A stretch of DNA of 64,000 bases. Origin: Desulfonema magnum (lineage in GTDB: Bacteria; Desulfobacterota; Desulfobacteria; Desulfobacterales; 4be13). The DNA lies in contig NZ_CP061800.1 in assembly GCF_017377395.1 (NCBI RefSeq), forward strand, positions 1,612,001 through 1,676,000. Reading direction: 5' to 3'. Positions 24,896 through 34,191 of this stretch are shown in pieces. Position 1 is the first letter of the stretch, and each line of letters opens with the position of its first letter. The translations under genes were made by a program, and so were the position numbers. The notes beneath the pieces were generated by a model. It did no database searches. It saw nothing but the letters and a program-made list of their open reading frames with translations, and was not told the origin of the DNA.

Positions 24896-25828
24896 ATGTC
24901 CGGTGCTTACACCCACATTACGCTGGAAAACGAAATGAAGGAACCCATGCGGCTTGAGGCCATCCCGGGATTCCCGGAAGATGCCATCATAGCCATACTG
25001 GATTACTTCAAATTTTGTGAATTAGGGGCTGTGGCCCCTGACTATCCCTACCTCGCTCTTGAAACTCCCGAAGCCGCTGAATGGGCCGATGCCATGCACT
25101 ACACCCGAACGGGTGAAATGATTCATGCGGGGATTCGTCATCTTCGTGAAACAGAGAGTGAGGCGCAGCAAAAAGGACTTGCCTTTCTGCTGGGATATTC
25201 TGCCCATGTCGCAACGGATGTGACCATACATCCTGTTGTTGAGGGAATCGTCGGGCCTTACCATGAAAATAAGTCCGGCCACCGAATTTGTGAAATGAAT
25301 CAGGATGTCTATATTTTTCAGCGTCTGAACCTGGGGGACATCGGACTTGCCGACCATCTGGATTCCGGCATCGGAATATGCAGTGACCCTGATGACCCTG
25401 ATCAGCTTGATCCGGATGTTCTGAACCTTTGGGAGAATATGCTGCGGGATGTCTATCCTGATGAATTTGAAGCAAACCCGCCTGATATCAGCAAGTGGCA
25501 CCTCCGTTTCAGGCAGATTGTCGGAGACATTGCCGGAAGCGGAGATATGCTCCTGCCCCTTGCCCGCCATGTGGCTTCGGGTCATGGTCTGGTTTATCCG
25601 CTCAAGGATGAAGTGGATATGCAGTATGTTGAGGATTTGGAGACCCCGGAGGGACCGATGCACTTTGACGACCTTTTTGACAAGGCCATCAGTAATGTTG
25701 AGGGGGTATGGTCGCTGGTGGCCCGAGGTGTTCTGGAAGGTGATGACGAATGCTTTGAGCAGATCGGCAATTGGAATCTTGACACTGGCAGAGATGAAGA
25801 TGACCAACTGGTTTTTTGGGAGGAATAA
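24896..25828 (+). CDS. Zinc-dependent phospholipase C-like protein
   Basis: A 310-residue protein of the zinc-dependent phospholipase C/S1-P1 nuclease fold. Signature features are GAYTHI at the N-terminus, AMHYTRTGEM, and GYSAHVATDVTIHPVVE, whose His and Asp residues match metal-binding positions of the family. AAAGGAG precedes the ATG at a good distance. There is no signal peptide, unlike classic secreted phospholipases, so it may act in the cytoplasm. It is followed after 2 bp by a small lipoprotein gene, suggesting co-transcription. The real substrate is uncertain. Confidence 0.75.
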   Translation: MSGAYTHITLENEMKEPMRLEAIPGFPEDAIIAILDYFKFCELGAVAPDYPYLALETPEAAEWADAMHYTRTGEMIHAGIRHLRETESEAQQKGLAFLLGYSAHVATDVTIHPVVEGIVGPYHENKSGHRICEMNQDVYIFQRLNLGDIGLADHLDSGIGICSDPDDPDQLDPDVLNLWENMLRDVYPDEFEANPPDISKWHLRFRQIVGDIAGSGDMLLPLARHVASGHGLVYPLKDEVDMQYVEDLETPEGPMHFDDLFDKAISNVEGVWSLVARGVLEGDDECFEQIGNWNLDTGRDEDDQLVFWEE

Positions 25829-25830
25829 AA

Positions 25831-26244
25831 ATGAAAAAAATACTTGTTGTTGTTCTGGCACTGATGCTCGCGGTTTCCATAGGCTGCGGAAAAAAAGATA
25901 AACCTGACAAAAAGGTGATGAATAAGCTGGCTTCATCCCTGACAAAACTTGCCTCAGCCGTGGAATCAACCGTGCGTTATAAAAAGCCGCCCAAAGGTAT
26001 CAGCGATCAGGAACTGCTGAAACTGGCAACCAAGCATGATCCGAGACTTCTTGAGCCATTCAAGGAATATACCGTCAAAGTGTCTCAGAAAAACAGACAC
26101 GCCATTGTCCTTGTCTGCACAAAAGACGGCAAGCGGGGACTTTTAGAAGATGCCGGATGCAGCGGCCCCATGGATAAACATCTGTGGGAAACTTCGTCAT
26201 CCTGTAAATTTACATTAACTGTTGATGATGTCTGTAAAAAATGA
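25831..26244 (+). CDS. Small lipoprotein of unknown function
   Basis: A 137-residue exported protein. GGGAGGA (25818-25824) favours the ATG at 25831 over an in-frame TTG at 25816. The signal peptide ends in the lipobox SIGCG, so Cys23 would be lipidated. The mature part is basic and contains four more Cys (CTKD, DAGCSG, SSCKF, DVCKK) that may form disulfides. No known domain is recognised. It sits 2 bp after the phospholipase-like gene. Confidence 0.75.
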   Translation: MKKILVVVLALMLAVSIGCGKKDKPDKKVMNKLASSLTKLASAVESTVRYKKPPKGISDQELLKLATKHDPRLLEPFKEYTVKVSQKNRHAIVLVCTKDGKRGLLEDAGCSGPMDKHLWETSSSCKFTLTVDDVCKK

Positions 26245-26296
26245 GAGAATTGAGAATTGAGAATTGAGAATTGAGAATTGAGAATTGAGAATTGAT
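26243..26296. repeat. Intergenic heptanucleotide repeat (GAGAATT)
   Basis: Six or more tandem GAGAATT units begin at the stop codon of the lipoprotein gene and end about 50 bp before the yggS-like start. Confidence 0.9.
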
Positions 26297-26345
26297 CTTT
26301 TTGACTTCTCTTTTCTCTTTTCTCACTTCAAAAAAGGGGGAGGAT

Positions 26346-27029
26346 TTGAAGGAAAGACTGGAAAGTGTAAAAGATCGCATCAGACAGGTTGCCGATAAAT
26401 GTGGAAGGAATCCCGAAACGGTCCGTCTTGTGGCGGTGAGCAAAACCATGTCTGCGGATAAGGTCAGGGAAGCCATTGACGGGGGGGCTGCCATCTTCGG
26501 AGAAAATTATATTCAGGAGGCCCGGGAAAAAATCGAAGCGCTGTCGTCATATCCTGTGTCGTGGCATTTTATCGGCCATCTTCAGACCAACAAGGCAAAA
26601 TACGTTGTAAAATTGTTTGATCTCATTCATTCTGTTGACACGCTCAAACTTGCCCGTGAGCTGAACAAACAGGCAGGCAAGATAAATAAGATTCAGGAGA
26701 TACTGATACAGGTCAATATCGGCGAGGAAGCTTCAAAATCAGGTGCTTCTGTGAAGGAACTGAAAAAGCTGACTGAAGACATCAGCCAGCTTGAAAATCT
26801 GGCTGTCAGAGGACTGATGATCATTCCTCCGTTTTATAATGAGCCTGAAAAAGTGCGCCCTTTTTTCTCAACGCTCAGGGAACTGCGTGATGAAATCAGA
26901 AAGGAAGCCATTCCCAATGTGGCAATGGATGAGCTTTCCATGGGCATGACCGGTGATTTTGAGACTGCCATTGAAGAAGGCGCAACCCTTGTGCGCATCG
27001 GAACGGCCATTTTCGGGGAAAGGAAATAA
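26346..27029 (+). CDS. YggS-type pyridoxal phosphate homeostasis protein
   Basis: About 227 residues in the TIM-barrel YBL036C/YggS family, which binds PLP and keeps vitamin B6 balance without a known catalytic reaction. Features are LVAVSKTMSADKVREAI (PLP lysine in VSKT), FGENYIQEAREKI, SWHFIGHLQTNKAK, IHSVDTLKLA, LIQVNIGEEASKSG and LSMGMTGDFETAIEEGATLVRIGTAIFG. GGGGGAGGA lies only a base or two before the TTG at 26346, so the start is not certain; an upstream in-frame codon at 26292 is less likely because it falls in the heptamer-repeat border. Confidence 0.92.
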   Translation: MKERLESVKDRIRQVADKCGRNPETVRLVAVSKTMSADKVREAIDGGAAIFGENYIQEAREKIEALSSYPVSWHFIGHLQTNKAKYVVKLFDLIHSVDTLKLARELNKQAGKINKIQEILIQVNIGEEASKSGASVKELKKLTEDISQLENLAVRGLMIIPPFYNEPEKVRPFFSTLRELRDEIRKEAIPNVAMDELSMGMTGDFETAIEEGATLVRIGTAIFGERK

Positions 27030-27253
27030 TTATAAGTGCCTGAAATGCCTGAAGTGAGCTAAAGTGCCTGAAGTGCCTGAAGTTAAAATACTTTCATGCT
27101 TTTTTATGAGCGGCAGATCATAGCCGTTATATGAAAGTGTCATGGTAATTTTGCTGTTCTGGCTGTCCCTCTATAATTCAGAGAAAGAAAATAACTATGA
27201 AAGGGTCATGCATTTTAATCTGAAAATCTCAAACTGATATAGGGAAAAGCTAT
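27030..27253. other. Intergenic region with GTGCCTGAA repeats
   Basis: Four GTGCCTGAA/ATGCCTGAA-type units lie at 27035-27083. The remainder shows no gene and leads to the next start. Confidence 0.5.
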
Positions 27254-27997
27254 ATGAAAAAAAAGTTTATTACAGCCTTAATTATCTCAGCTTTGTTTTC
27301 ATCGTCTGATGTTTCAGCTGAAAATATCATTTTTGTCACTCTGGAAAAAGATATACCTCCTAATATGTATAAAGAAAATGATCAACTCAGAGGTATTTAT
27401 GTGGAAATCATACGAGAAGCCTGTAAAAGAGTTAATGCCGAAGCTGAATTCCATCAATATCCTTGGAAGCGGTGTGTGAGGTACATGAAAAAAGGAAAAG
27501 CAGATGCCATTTTTCCTCCGATCCGCACCGAAGAGCGAACCAAATTTCTGTATTTTCCTGAAGAGCCGATGACGGTTAAGAAGATCGCAGTTTTTTCTCT
27601 GAAGAAAAGGGGGATGAAACTGGAAAAACTTGATGGCCTGAAAGGTAAAGTCGTAGGGGTGAACCAAGGCTATTCCTACGGAACAGAATTTGACTCTTAT
27701 CAGGGTTTGAAAAAGGACTATTCCAAAAATATACATATGCAGGTGAAAAAACTTTTACACGAACGTATGGATGTAGCTGTGGCTGTCGAGGCTCCTTTCA
27801 GATTTTTCATCAAAAAGCTCGGACTTGCTGATAAGATCGAGACAACATATATCATATCCCAAGTATCGTCATATGTAGCCTTTTCCAAAGCCATAGGTGA
27901 GAGGGGCAGGTTATTGTCAGAGAAATTCAGTCAGGCTCTGAGTAAATTGAAAAAGGAAGGCGTAGTTCAGAAAATTGAAGATAGCTATTTAAAATAG
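27254..27997 (+). CDS. Periplasmic solute-binding protein, SBP_bac_3 family (second)
   Basis: A 247-residue exported protein with a signal peptide ending at VSAEN. The mature part has the family pattern: GIYVEIIREACKRVNAEAEFHQYPWKRCVRYMKKGKADAIFPP, then LKGKVVGVNQGYSYG. It resembles the short histidine/amino-acid-binding type also used as sensors. It is only distantly similar to the protein at 23924, and neither has transport genes nearby. AGGGAAAAGC precedes the ATG. Confidence 0.85.
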   Translation: MKKKFITALIISALFSSSDVSAENIIFVTLEKDIPPNMYKENDQLRGIYVEIIREACKRVNAEAEFHQYPWKRCVRYMKKGKADAIFPPIRTEERTKFLYFPEEPMTVKKIAVFSLKKRGMKLEKLDGLKGKVVGVNQGYSYGTEFDSYQGLKKDYSKNIHMQVKKLLHERMDVAVAVEAPFRFFIKKLGLADKIETTYIISQVSSYVAFSKAIGERGRLLSEKFSQALSKLKKEGVVQKIEDSYLK

Positions 27998-28082
27998 AAA
28001 TTAAACAAAATATGACTCAGACCTTGGACGACTGTCAGGTGTCATACTGTCCGCTGGCATAAACTGCGCTTTTTCAAAATAT

Positions 28083-28419
28083 CAGTAGATCGAAAAGTTT
28101 CCGGACTGTGTGCGGTGCGGCAGAGAAACCCGGCTTTTTTTCCCCGGACAGAAGGCTCCCCCCGCCGGAAAAAGCCGGGTTTCTCCCCATATGCATCAGG
28201 CTAAGAATGCGGGACGGCTGCCGGACGGGGTTTGCAACCCCGTCCGAAACGTTTGCGGGCGGCGATCCGGAAAATATTCCGGACGGGGTTGCAAACCCCG
28301 TCCGGCAAAATCAGAGTTAATAAAAACAGTAGGTTGTAATCTTAGCCTGATGCATATGGGGTTTCTCCCCCGTTCGCCGTGTCTGTCCCGCGACAGCCCG
28401 AAAACTTTTCGATCTACTG
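28083..28419. repeat. Nested palindromic element, copy B
   Basis: Outermost arms CAGTAGATCGAAAAGTTT (28083-28100) and its complement (28402-28419) enclose the same parts as copy A. These are the GAGAAACCCGGCTTTTT hairpin (28123-28184), the ATATGCATCAGGCTAAGA repeat (28189-28206 and 28340-28357), and two CGGACGGGGTTTGCAACCCCG hairpins. The outer motif also occurs singly at 15534 (array 1) and 34048. No gene is present. Confidence 0.9.
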
Positions 28420-28422
28420 AAT

Positions 28423-28698
28423 ATGGTTCTTCCGAAAAAATTGGAAGACCGGGACAAATTCATAAAACAAAAGGTTTGTCCTGTCAAAGTGAAATCATAT
28501 CTGCCGGATATGCAGACGCTCAGAAATCAGGCGGACTATGAAAATGAAACTATTGTAGGGCACACCATAAATGGGACTAATTTTTTTGACAGCAACAGTT
28601 TAATTCTGCTATCATAATAATTATGCGCAAACAAGGAAAAGCTTTAACTCCGGAAGAAAAATGGATGGTCTTGAATGTTTTCCGAAACTGTGAAAAAG
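28423..28698 (+). pseudogene. Possible gene fragments next to repeats
   Basis: Two short open stretches are seen. One (28423-28617) ends YLPDMQTLRNQADYENETI, vaguely like the end of a HEPN-type domain. The other, from the ATG at 28623, reads ALTPEEKWMVLNVFRNCEKE, like the start of a transposase N-terminal domain, and runs into the 107-bp repeats. Neither looks like a working gene. Confidence 0.25.
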
Positions 28699-29014
28699 AG
28701 TGCGGTGGGTTTCGCTTCGCTCCACCCACCCTACATTTCCACATTTCCGGGTATTTTATTTTTGGAAAAATCCCTAAAAGGACTGCTGACGACGGCTGAA
28801 ACCAGAGTGCGGTGGGTTCCGCTTCGCTCCACCCACCCTACATTTCCACATTTCCGGGTATTTTATTTTTGGAAAAATCCCTAAAAGGACTGCTGACGAC
28901 GGCTGAAACCAGAGTGCGGTGGGTTCCGCTTCGCTCCACCCTACATTTCCACATTTCCGGGTATTTTATTTTTGGAAAAATCCCTAAAAAGACTGCTGAC
29001 GGCGGCTGAAACCA
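28699..29014. repeat. Tandem repeat: three units of about 107 bp
   Basis: AGAGTGCGGTGGGTT marks units at about 28699, 28806 and 28913. The third is slightly shorter because CCACCCACCC is reduced to CCACCC. Each contains GCTTCGCTCCACCC, ACATTTCCACATTTCC and a GGGTATTTTATTTTTGG stretch. The repeat ends 20 bp before the glucanotransferase start. Confidence 0.95.
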
Positions 29015-29033
29015 GAAGGAAAAAGATCATTTT

Positions 29034-31580
29034 ATGAAAAAGTTTTTTATTGAAAAAGCATCCAAAGCATTTTTAGGTATTCGTTCAATGGGATTATTTG
29101 CGCCGCTGTCATACTGGAGGAGTCAGCATGACAGCGGCATCGGCGATCTGGATGTGTTGTTAAAAGTCATTGCGTTTGCAAAAAAAACACATATCTCCGT
29201 ACTTTCATTATTACCGCTGAATATCCCGCTTTATGATAACTGTCCCTATGCCAACGCGAGCGCTTATGTTTTCGACCCTGTATATATCGGATTGAATATG
29301 ATGCTGGATGACTTAGGTTTTGGGAAAAAAGATGCTTGTTTTTGTCCGGAAATATGCTCGCTTCTATCCTCTCTCAATGAAGAAGCCGCTCTTCTGAGGC
29401 GTAATAAAAAGTCTGAAAATCGGAAGGCTGGTGAATGTAAATATAAAGTGTTCAGGTCGGTATTCGGAAAATTTAAAAAATATGAATTAAAACAAGAAGG
29501 TCCTAAGATCGCTGACTTCCTGGCAAATCCGGTCAGTGATCCGGATGTCACCCGAGGAAGCATTAAAACACGGGAGTTTAAAAAATACTGTATCTCAAAT
29601 CAGTGGCTGGCAGATCATCTTTTATTTTTTATTCTGGCAAAGGAATTCAAAACAGATGATTTTCGTTTCTGGCCCCGGGAAATTGCATTGCGCGTCCCCA
29701 AAGTGATTCAGGATTTAAAGCAAAAACATAAGCAGGAGATATTGTTTGAGGCATTTTTACAATGGATGCTGACAGCGCAGTTCAAATTTATCAGAACCAA
29801 GGCCGGCAAAGGGGAATTCAAAGTTGATCTTATGCTTGATCAGCCTTATGCCTTTGGCAATGCAGATATCTGGTGCAATCCAGAGGCATTTCTGATGGAT
29901 CCCCGTACTCTTAAAAGGGAATACACACAAGGTGCCCCGCCTCACCAGCTTGATATCCCGCAGCATTGGCAGTTTTATCTTCCGGATATTCAACATCCGG
30001 CCTCAAAATCTCTGCTGCTTGAGAGGCTGTTGTTTTTTTTACAGTTTTCCGATCTGTTAAGGATTGATCATTTATTGGGATATTATCGGCTGTATTATAT
30101 GACCGAAGACAGCAATTGGGAAATGACGCTGGAAAAGATGGGAATATGGAACGAGACAGACAAGGTCTTTAAAGGTGATCTTCCTAGAAAAGAAAAAAGA
30201 ACACAAATATATACGCTTATCAAAAAAGGGATTAAAGAGACATTTCCTCCCGAGGCGGTGTCTCGGTTGTTTGATGAATCCGGCGATCTGAAGCATGCCC
30301 ATGTGATCTTTGCCGCACGTAAGCAGACAGATCAGAGAGCGTATGAACATTCCCAGTGCGGCTGGTACAGCCAGGATTCTTCGGAACATGGGCAAAAGTT
30401 GCTTTATACGCTTCTCAGCCCGAACCAATTCACGGATACGGATTATCTGGAAAAAATTATAAAAGAAAAAGAAATGTTTTTGTCACCTTCTGACAGTATC
30501 CGCGTCGGTTTTTTTAATATGGGATTGGGAGAGGAAATCATATCTCAGTTTATGCAATATGCACAGGAACAGGGGAAATCATTGATTTTTGAGAATCTGG
30601 GGGTTGTTCCCGAACAAATCACCCGCTCGCTGAATGAACTCGGGGCAACTGAATTTAAGCCGCTGTTTTTCGGGTACCAGCATTTTATAGGAGATCATAC
30701 TGCTTTTTGGTTTGACCGTATTACCCCAAATTCCCATGTGTGTTTTTCAACTCATGATACAATCACAATTCGGGGATGGTGGGAAGGGAAAGAAAAGTGG
30801 GCCAAAAAAAAATATTATTTTAAAAATGATGAACAAAAGCAGAAGGTCATCAACTGGCTTGTTCAGCAGGATTATCTGACTGACGACCTTGCCCAACAAG
30901 CGGATTTGGATACATTAGGCAGCGATCTTCTTTGTTCAGTGCTGAACTCTGTGACAGATTCAAACGGAAGAGATGCTGTGATAATGATGTCAAATCTGTT
31001 CGGCTCGGGCGATGAGGGTATTATCAACATGCCGGGACATGCGGGTTTCTGGACAGCCCGCGCGCCTGTAACCATAGAAGAACTCCTTGATGAAACAGAT
31101 GAGGATTCACAGAAAGAATACAGCAATATTGCATCCCGGGCAGTTGATTTAATAAAATTCCTTGTTCAGAAGAAAGAAAGAGATGCTTTTCATAAACAGG
31201 TTCAATGGTTCGATCCCGGGACACCTCGCATTATCGCAACGCATCCTGTGATGGGGGAGGGTTCAAAACAACTGCGTTTTGAAGGTGAAGACTTTCTTGT
31301 TGACGCGGCAGTTTACGGAGAATGTCAGAGCGCGGCCGTTGTTTTTGATAATGGCAGAAAGGAAGCCATGCAGGAGATAGATGTTAAAAACGGGCTTTTT
31401 TCAGGGCTAAAAATATTTCGGGCATATATTCCTGTTGATGATGAAATGAAAGGGGTGTTCCCGTTTCAAATCTCGCTGAACGGAAATTTGCAGCCTGAAA
31501 AGGGATATCTGATTGGCTGTGCCCGGGGAACAGATATGAATCCGCTTTCCGCACAATATGGTCAGATAAAAGCGGTCTGA
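29034..31580 (+). CDS. malQ: 4-alpha-glucanotransferase (GH77 amylomaltase)
   Basis: An 848-residue enzyme that transfers alpha-1,4-glucan chains, for maltodextrin or glycogen use. The GH77 catalytic residues can be placed: nucleophile Asp345 in LRIDHLLG, acid/base Glu520 in IFENLGVVP and Asp575 in STHDT. LSLLPLNIP and NCPYANASA match the sugar-binding start of the family. About 140 extra C-terminal residues (after residue 710) form a beta-rich domain resembling the N-terminal domain of maltosyltransferases; its role is unknown. AAGGAAAAAG precedes the ATG. No other glycogen gene is in the window. Confidence 0.9.
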   Translation: MKKFFIEKASKAFLGIRSMGLFAPLSYWRSQHDSGIGDLDVLLKVIAFAKKTHISVLSLLPLNIPLYDNCPYANASAYVFDPVYIGLNMMLDDLGFGKKDACFCPEICSLLSSLNEEAALLRRNKKSENRKAGECKYKVFRSVFGKFKKYELKQEGPKIADFLANPVSDPDVTRGSIKTREFKKYCISNQWLADHLLFFILAKEFKTDDFRFWPREIALRVPKVIQDLKQKHKQEILFEAFLQWMLTAQFKFIRTKAGKGEFKVDLMLDQPYAFGNADIWCNPEAFLMDPRTLKREYTQGAPPHQLDIPQHWQFYLPDIQHPASKSLLLERLLFFLQFSDLLRIDHLLGYYRLYYMTEDSNWEMTLEKMGIWNETDKVFKGDLPRKEKRTQIYTLIKKGIKETFPPEAVSRLFDESGDLKHAHVIFAARKQTDQRAYEHSQCGWYSQDSSEHGQKLLYTLLSPNQFTDTDYLEKIIKEKEMFLSPSDSIRVGFFNMGLGEEIISQFMQYAQEQGKSLIFENLGVVPEQITRSLNELGATEFKPLFFGYQHFIGDHTAFWFDRITPNSHVCFSTHDTITIRGWWEGKEKWAKKKYYFKNDEQKQKVINWLVQQDYLTDDLAQQADLDTLGSDLLCSVLNSVTDSNGRDAVIMMSNLFGSGDEGIINMPGHAGFWTARAPVTIEELLDETDEDSQKEYSNIASRAVDLIKFLVQKKERDAFHKQVQWFDPGTPRIIATHPVMGEGSKQLRFEGEDFLVDAAVYGECQSAAVVFDNGRKEAMQEIDVKNGLFSGLKIFRAYIPVDDEMKGVFPFQISLNGNLQPEKGYLIGCARGTDMNPLSAQYGQIKAV

Positions 31581-31636
31581 AATTTTTTTCAGTATTCAAT
31601 TATCAGCAGATTTGAAATTTGCGACAGGATTTTTTG

Positions 31637-31670
31637 CCAGACAGGATTTGCAACCCCTGTCTGGCAAATG
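31637..31670. terminator. Hairpin between convergent genes
   Basis: GCCAGACAGG and CCTGTCTGGC pair around a TTTGCAACC loop, a variant of the GGACGGGGTTTGCAACCCC hairpin family. It lies between the glucanotransferase and the CNNM-type gene, which converge, and may stop transcription from either side. There is no strong T-run. Confidence 0.5.
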
Positions 31671-31682
31671 ATCTGACAGTAT

Positions 31683-32888
31683 TTACTTTTCAATAGCTTG
31701 ATTTACATCAGCATTCTCAGACGGTTCATTGCGCTCGGATATCTCTGTGTTCTCAGCAGGTGCATCTGCCTCACTGCGCTCGTCGGATATCTCTGCGTTC
31801 TCAACAGGCTTAATTGCCTCACCGCCGCTCGTCTGGTTTACCTCATCTGCAATCAGTCCGATATTCCGCGCCCGCTTTTCCCATAATGCACGAGCCAGCG
31901 CCTGCATATCAACAGTCTTGTCCGCTTCATCAACGATCTCCAGCCCCAGCAGGGTTTCGACCACGTCTTCCAACGTGACAATCCCTTCCATGCCGCCGTA
32001 TTCATCCACGACCAGCACAATATGCTCCCGGCGGTCAAGCAGAAACTCGAACAGTTCGGAAACCGAGTCTGTGCTGGGAACCGCCTTTATATCCCGCTTA
32101 AACTCGTGAAGTTGCGAATTGTGCATATCCCGGGCCTGAGCCAGAAGGATATCATCTTTCAGGACAAAGCCGGTAATGTCGTCACGGTCCCGGTTGTAAA
32201 TCGGAATACGAGAAAAAGGGGTCTGATAGTGCTGTTCAAAAAAATTGTCAATGCTGATGTTCTGCTGCAATGCAAAGACTACCGTGCGCGGGGTCATAAT
32301 ACTTTTAATTTTTGTTGAACTGAGACGAAAAAGATTCTTTAAAATACGAGATTCTTTTACCGCAAGTTGCCCCTCCCTGGCTCCGAGATCCGCCATGGCT
32401 GCGAATTCTTCCCGGCTGAACCCTTTTAATTCAGAGGATTTTGAAAGCCTCTTTGTCAGTGTCTGGGAAAGAAAAACAAGTGGGAATAATATCCACACCA
32501 AATATCTGAGAAACGTCGCCACTACCGGCGCAAGCTGACGCCAGTAGCTTGCACCAAGTGTTTTGGGAATAATTTCAGAAAAAATCAGGATAGACAAAGT
32601 CATGACGGCAGATATGACACCGATGTACTCATTGCCAAAAATCACAGCCGCTTCCGCCCCCACACCGGCTGCACCAAAAGTGTGTGCGATGGTGTTCAGC
32701 GTAAGGATTGCCGCCAAAGGGCGATTCACATCATCTTTAAGCTTGCGCAGCAGTTTGCCGGTTCGCTTTCCCTTTTGTTCCAGTGATGCAATATAAGGCG
32801 AGGTCACACTCAGCAGAACCGCTTCGGCAATTGAGCAAAAAAAAGAAAATATCAAGGCTATTGAAACATAAAGAATAAGAAGTAGCAT
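31683..32888 (-). CDS. CNNM/CorC-family transporter (DUF21 plus CBS pair)
   Basis: A 401-residue inner-membrane protein. The DUF21 domain (1-165) has about four membrane helices, with FFCSIAEAVLLSV at the start and ILIFSEIIPKTLGA. Two CBS motifs follow (about 185-310): IMTPRTVVFAL and HIVLVVDEYGGMEGIVTLEDVVETLLG. The usual C-terminal CorC_HlyC domain is replaced by an acidic tail with repeated ENAEIS/ENTEIS motifs. Homologues move or sense Mg/Co ions. Confidence 0.9.
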   Translation of the reverse strand: MLLLILYVSIALIFSFFCSIAEAVLLSVTSPYIASLEQKGKRTGKLLRKLKDDVNRPLAAILTLNTIAHTFGAAGVGAEAAVIFGNEYIGVISAVMTLSILIFSEIIPKTLGASYWRQLAPVVATFLRYLVWILFPLVFLSQTLTKRLSKSSELKGFSREEFAAMADLGAREGQLAVKESRILKNLFRLSSTKIKSIMTPRTVVFALQQNISIDNFFEQHYQTPFSRIPIYNRDRDDITGFVLKDDILLAQARDMHNSQLHEFKRDIKAVPSTDSVSELFEFLLDRREHIVLVVDEYGGMEGIVTLEDVVETLLGLEIVDEADKTVDMQALARALWEKRARNIGLIADEVNQTSGGEAIKPVENAEISDERSEADAPAENTEISERNEPSENADVNQAIEK

Positions 32889-34191
32889 ATAATTTCCAAG
32901 TTAAGCAGCCGGACATAAGTTTTTTTACATCCGTATCTTATTGAAAATATGTAAAAACTTTTATCAAGGCACTTATAATTTAAAAATAGAAATCTGATCT
33001 TGTAACGACTCAGAAGCCATAACGAATAAGCACAAAACCTTTTGAAATCCGAGTGCATGGAAAAACCGGACCATACACTCCGGCCGATCCGGGTCCTTAT
33101 TTCCAAACGTCTCAGACTCCTGGCACCTGAATACCTGAATGCCAATTTTTTATTTTTTATTAATCTGAAACCTGGCAACTGTTGACGCAGATTCTGCATC
33201 GCCCGATGAACAGAGTGCTGACATAAACCCTTCATAGCAGAGAGTTAAAAAAGTTTCAAGTTTATATGAAAGAGATAATTGATAAAATTCCGGCATCACT
33301 TTCATACTTCGTTGTGATCGGGGATCATTGATTTGTCTCTTGTTATTTGCAATTTGCCACGGCTTTTATCGTTCGTTGTGACTGGCAGTTCATGCCCGTT
33401 TATGGGTACGGGGTCGTGACTGTTATTGGTATTCAAAAATTTCATCTTTGACCCAGAAAACAAACTCTTTGTATAAATTCAGTATATTCATGGTATATAA
33501 AAATAGCAAAGAACCGATTTTCCTTTTTTGTGTCTGTTTCAAATTGACAAACCAGACCCCGGCTTTGGCGGATTCCCCAATCTGGCAGGAGCGGACAGAG
33601 GGAAATTTTCTGATTATAACGGATTTAGGGAAGACCGGTAAAAAGCCCTGTAAGGGCGGCATATTTATAGAATCAGGCAGTTCCGAACAGATCCGGAGTG
33701 CAAAAATTTTATTTTTGCGCCTGCGAAAAAGCATTTTTCGCACTCCGGCAAAGCATTTTTCGCACTCCGGATGCTACAAATATGCCACCCTTACGGGGCT
33801 TGGTCGGCCCTCCCCTGAATCCGTTATAATCAGGAAATTTTTATCATTTTCTAACATAAACGAAAAAACAGATTTATTAATATACCAATGAGTTCCATAA
33901 AGCAAACCATAAGCTGAGGATTTGAGCAAGGTCTTTTTCATATTTCGTCAGGTTATATAAAAATTGATAAAATATGAAACATTTTATTACAAGATTATCA
34001 ACGGGTCAGAAAATGCCCTCCGCGGGGAAACCAACTCGGATTTATTCAACTTTTCGATCTGCTGACTGATATGAAAATTTTAGTTGAATGCACTAAAAAA
34101 ATTTGCTATTTTTATTTTTTGTGGTAAAATTACAAATTTGAGCCTTTGAAAAAAGAAAATCCCCAAAAATAATCCGGGTATCAGAAACACT
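32889..34191. other. 1.3-kb intergenic region, largely without genes
   Basis: No supported gene is seen. It contains a nested palindrome (33600-33846), the CAACTTTTCGATCTGCTG motif near 34048 that also borders copy B at 28402, and otherwise AT-rich sequence. Short open frames here lack ribosome sites and coding character. Confidence 0.6.
33600..33846. repeat. Triple-nested palindromic element
   Basis: Outer arms CTGATTATAACGGATT (33608-33623) pair with AATCCGTTATAATCAG (33819-33834). Middle arms GTAAGGGCGGCATATTT (33650-33666) pair with AAATATGCCACCCTTAC (33778-33794). The innermost part is a GGAGTGCAAAAATTTTA / TTTTTCGCACTCC block with an extra GCATTTTTCGCACTCCGG copy. The middle arm recurs at 55.7 and 62.1 kb, and the inner TGCAAAAA core recalls the 16-kb arrays. 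Confidence 0.85.

Noticed and set aside
32889..34191. Genes in the 1.3-kb gap
   Set aside because: Frames of about 100-150 codons exist on both strands but are composed of palindromes and AT-rich sequence, and none resembles a family.
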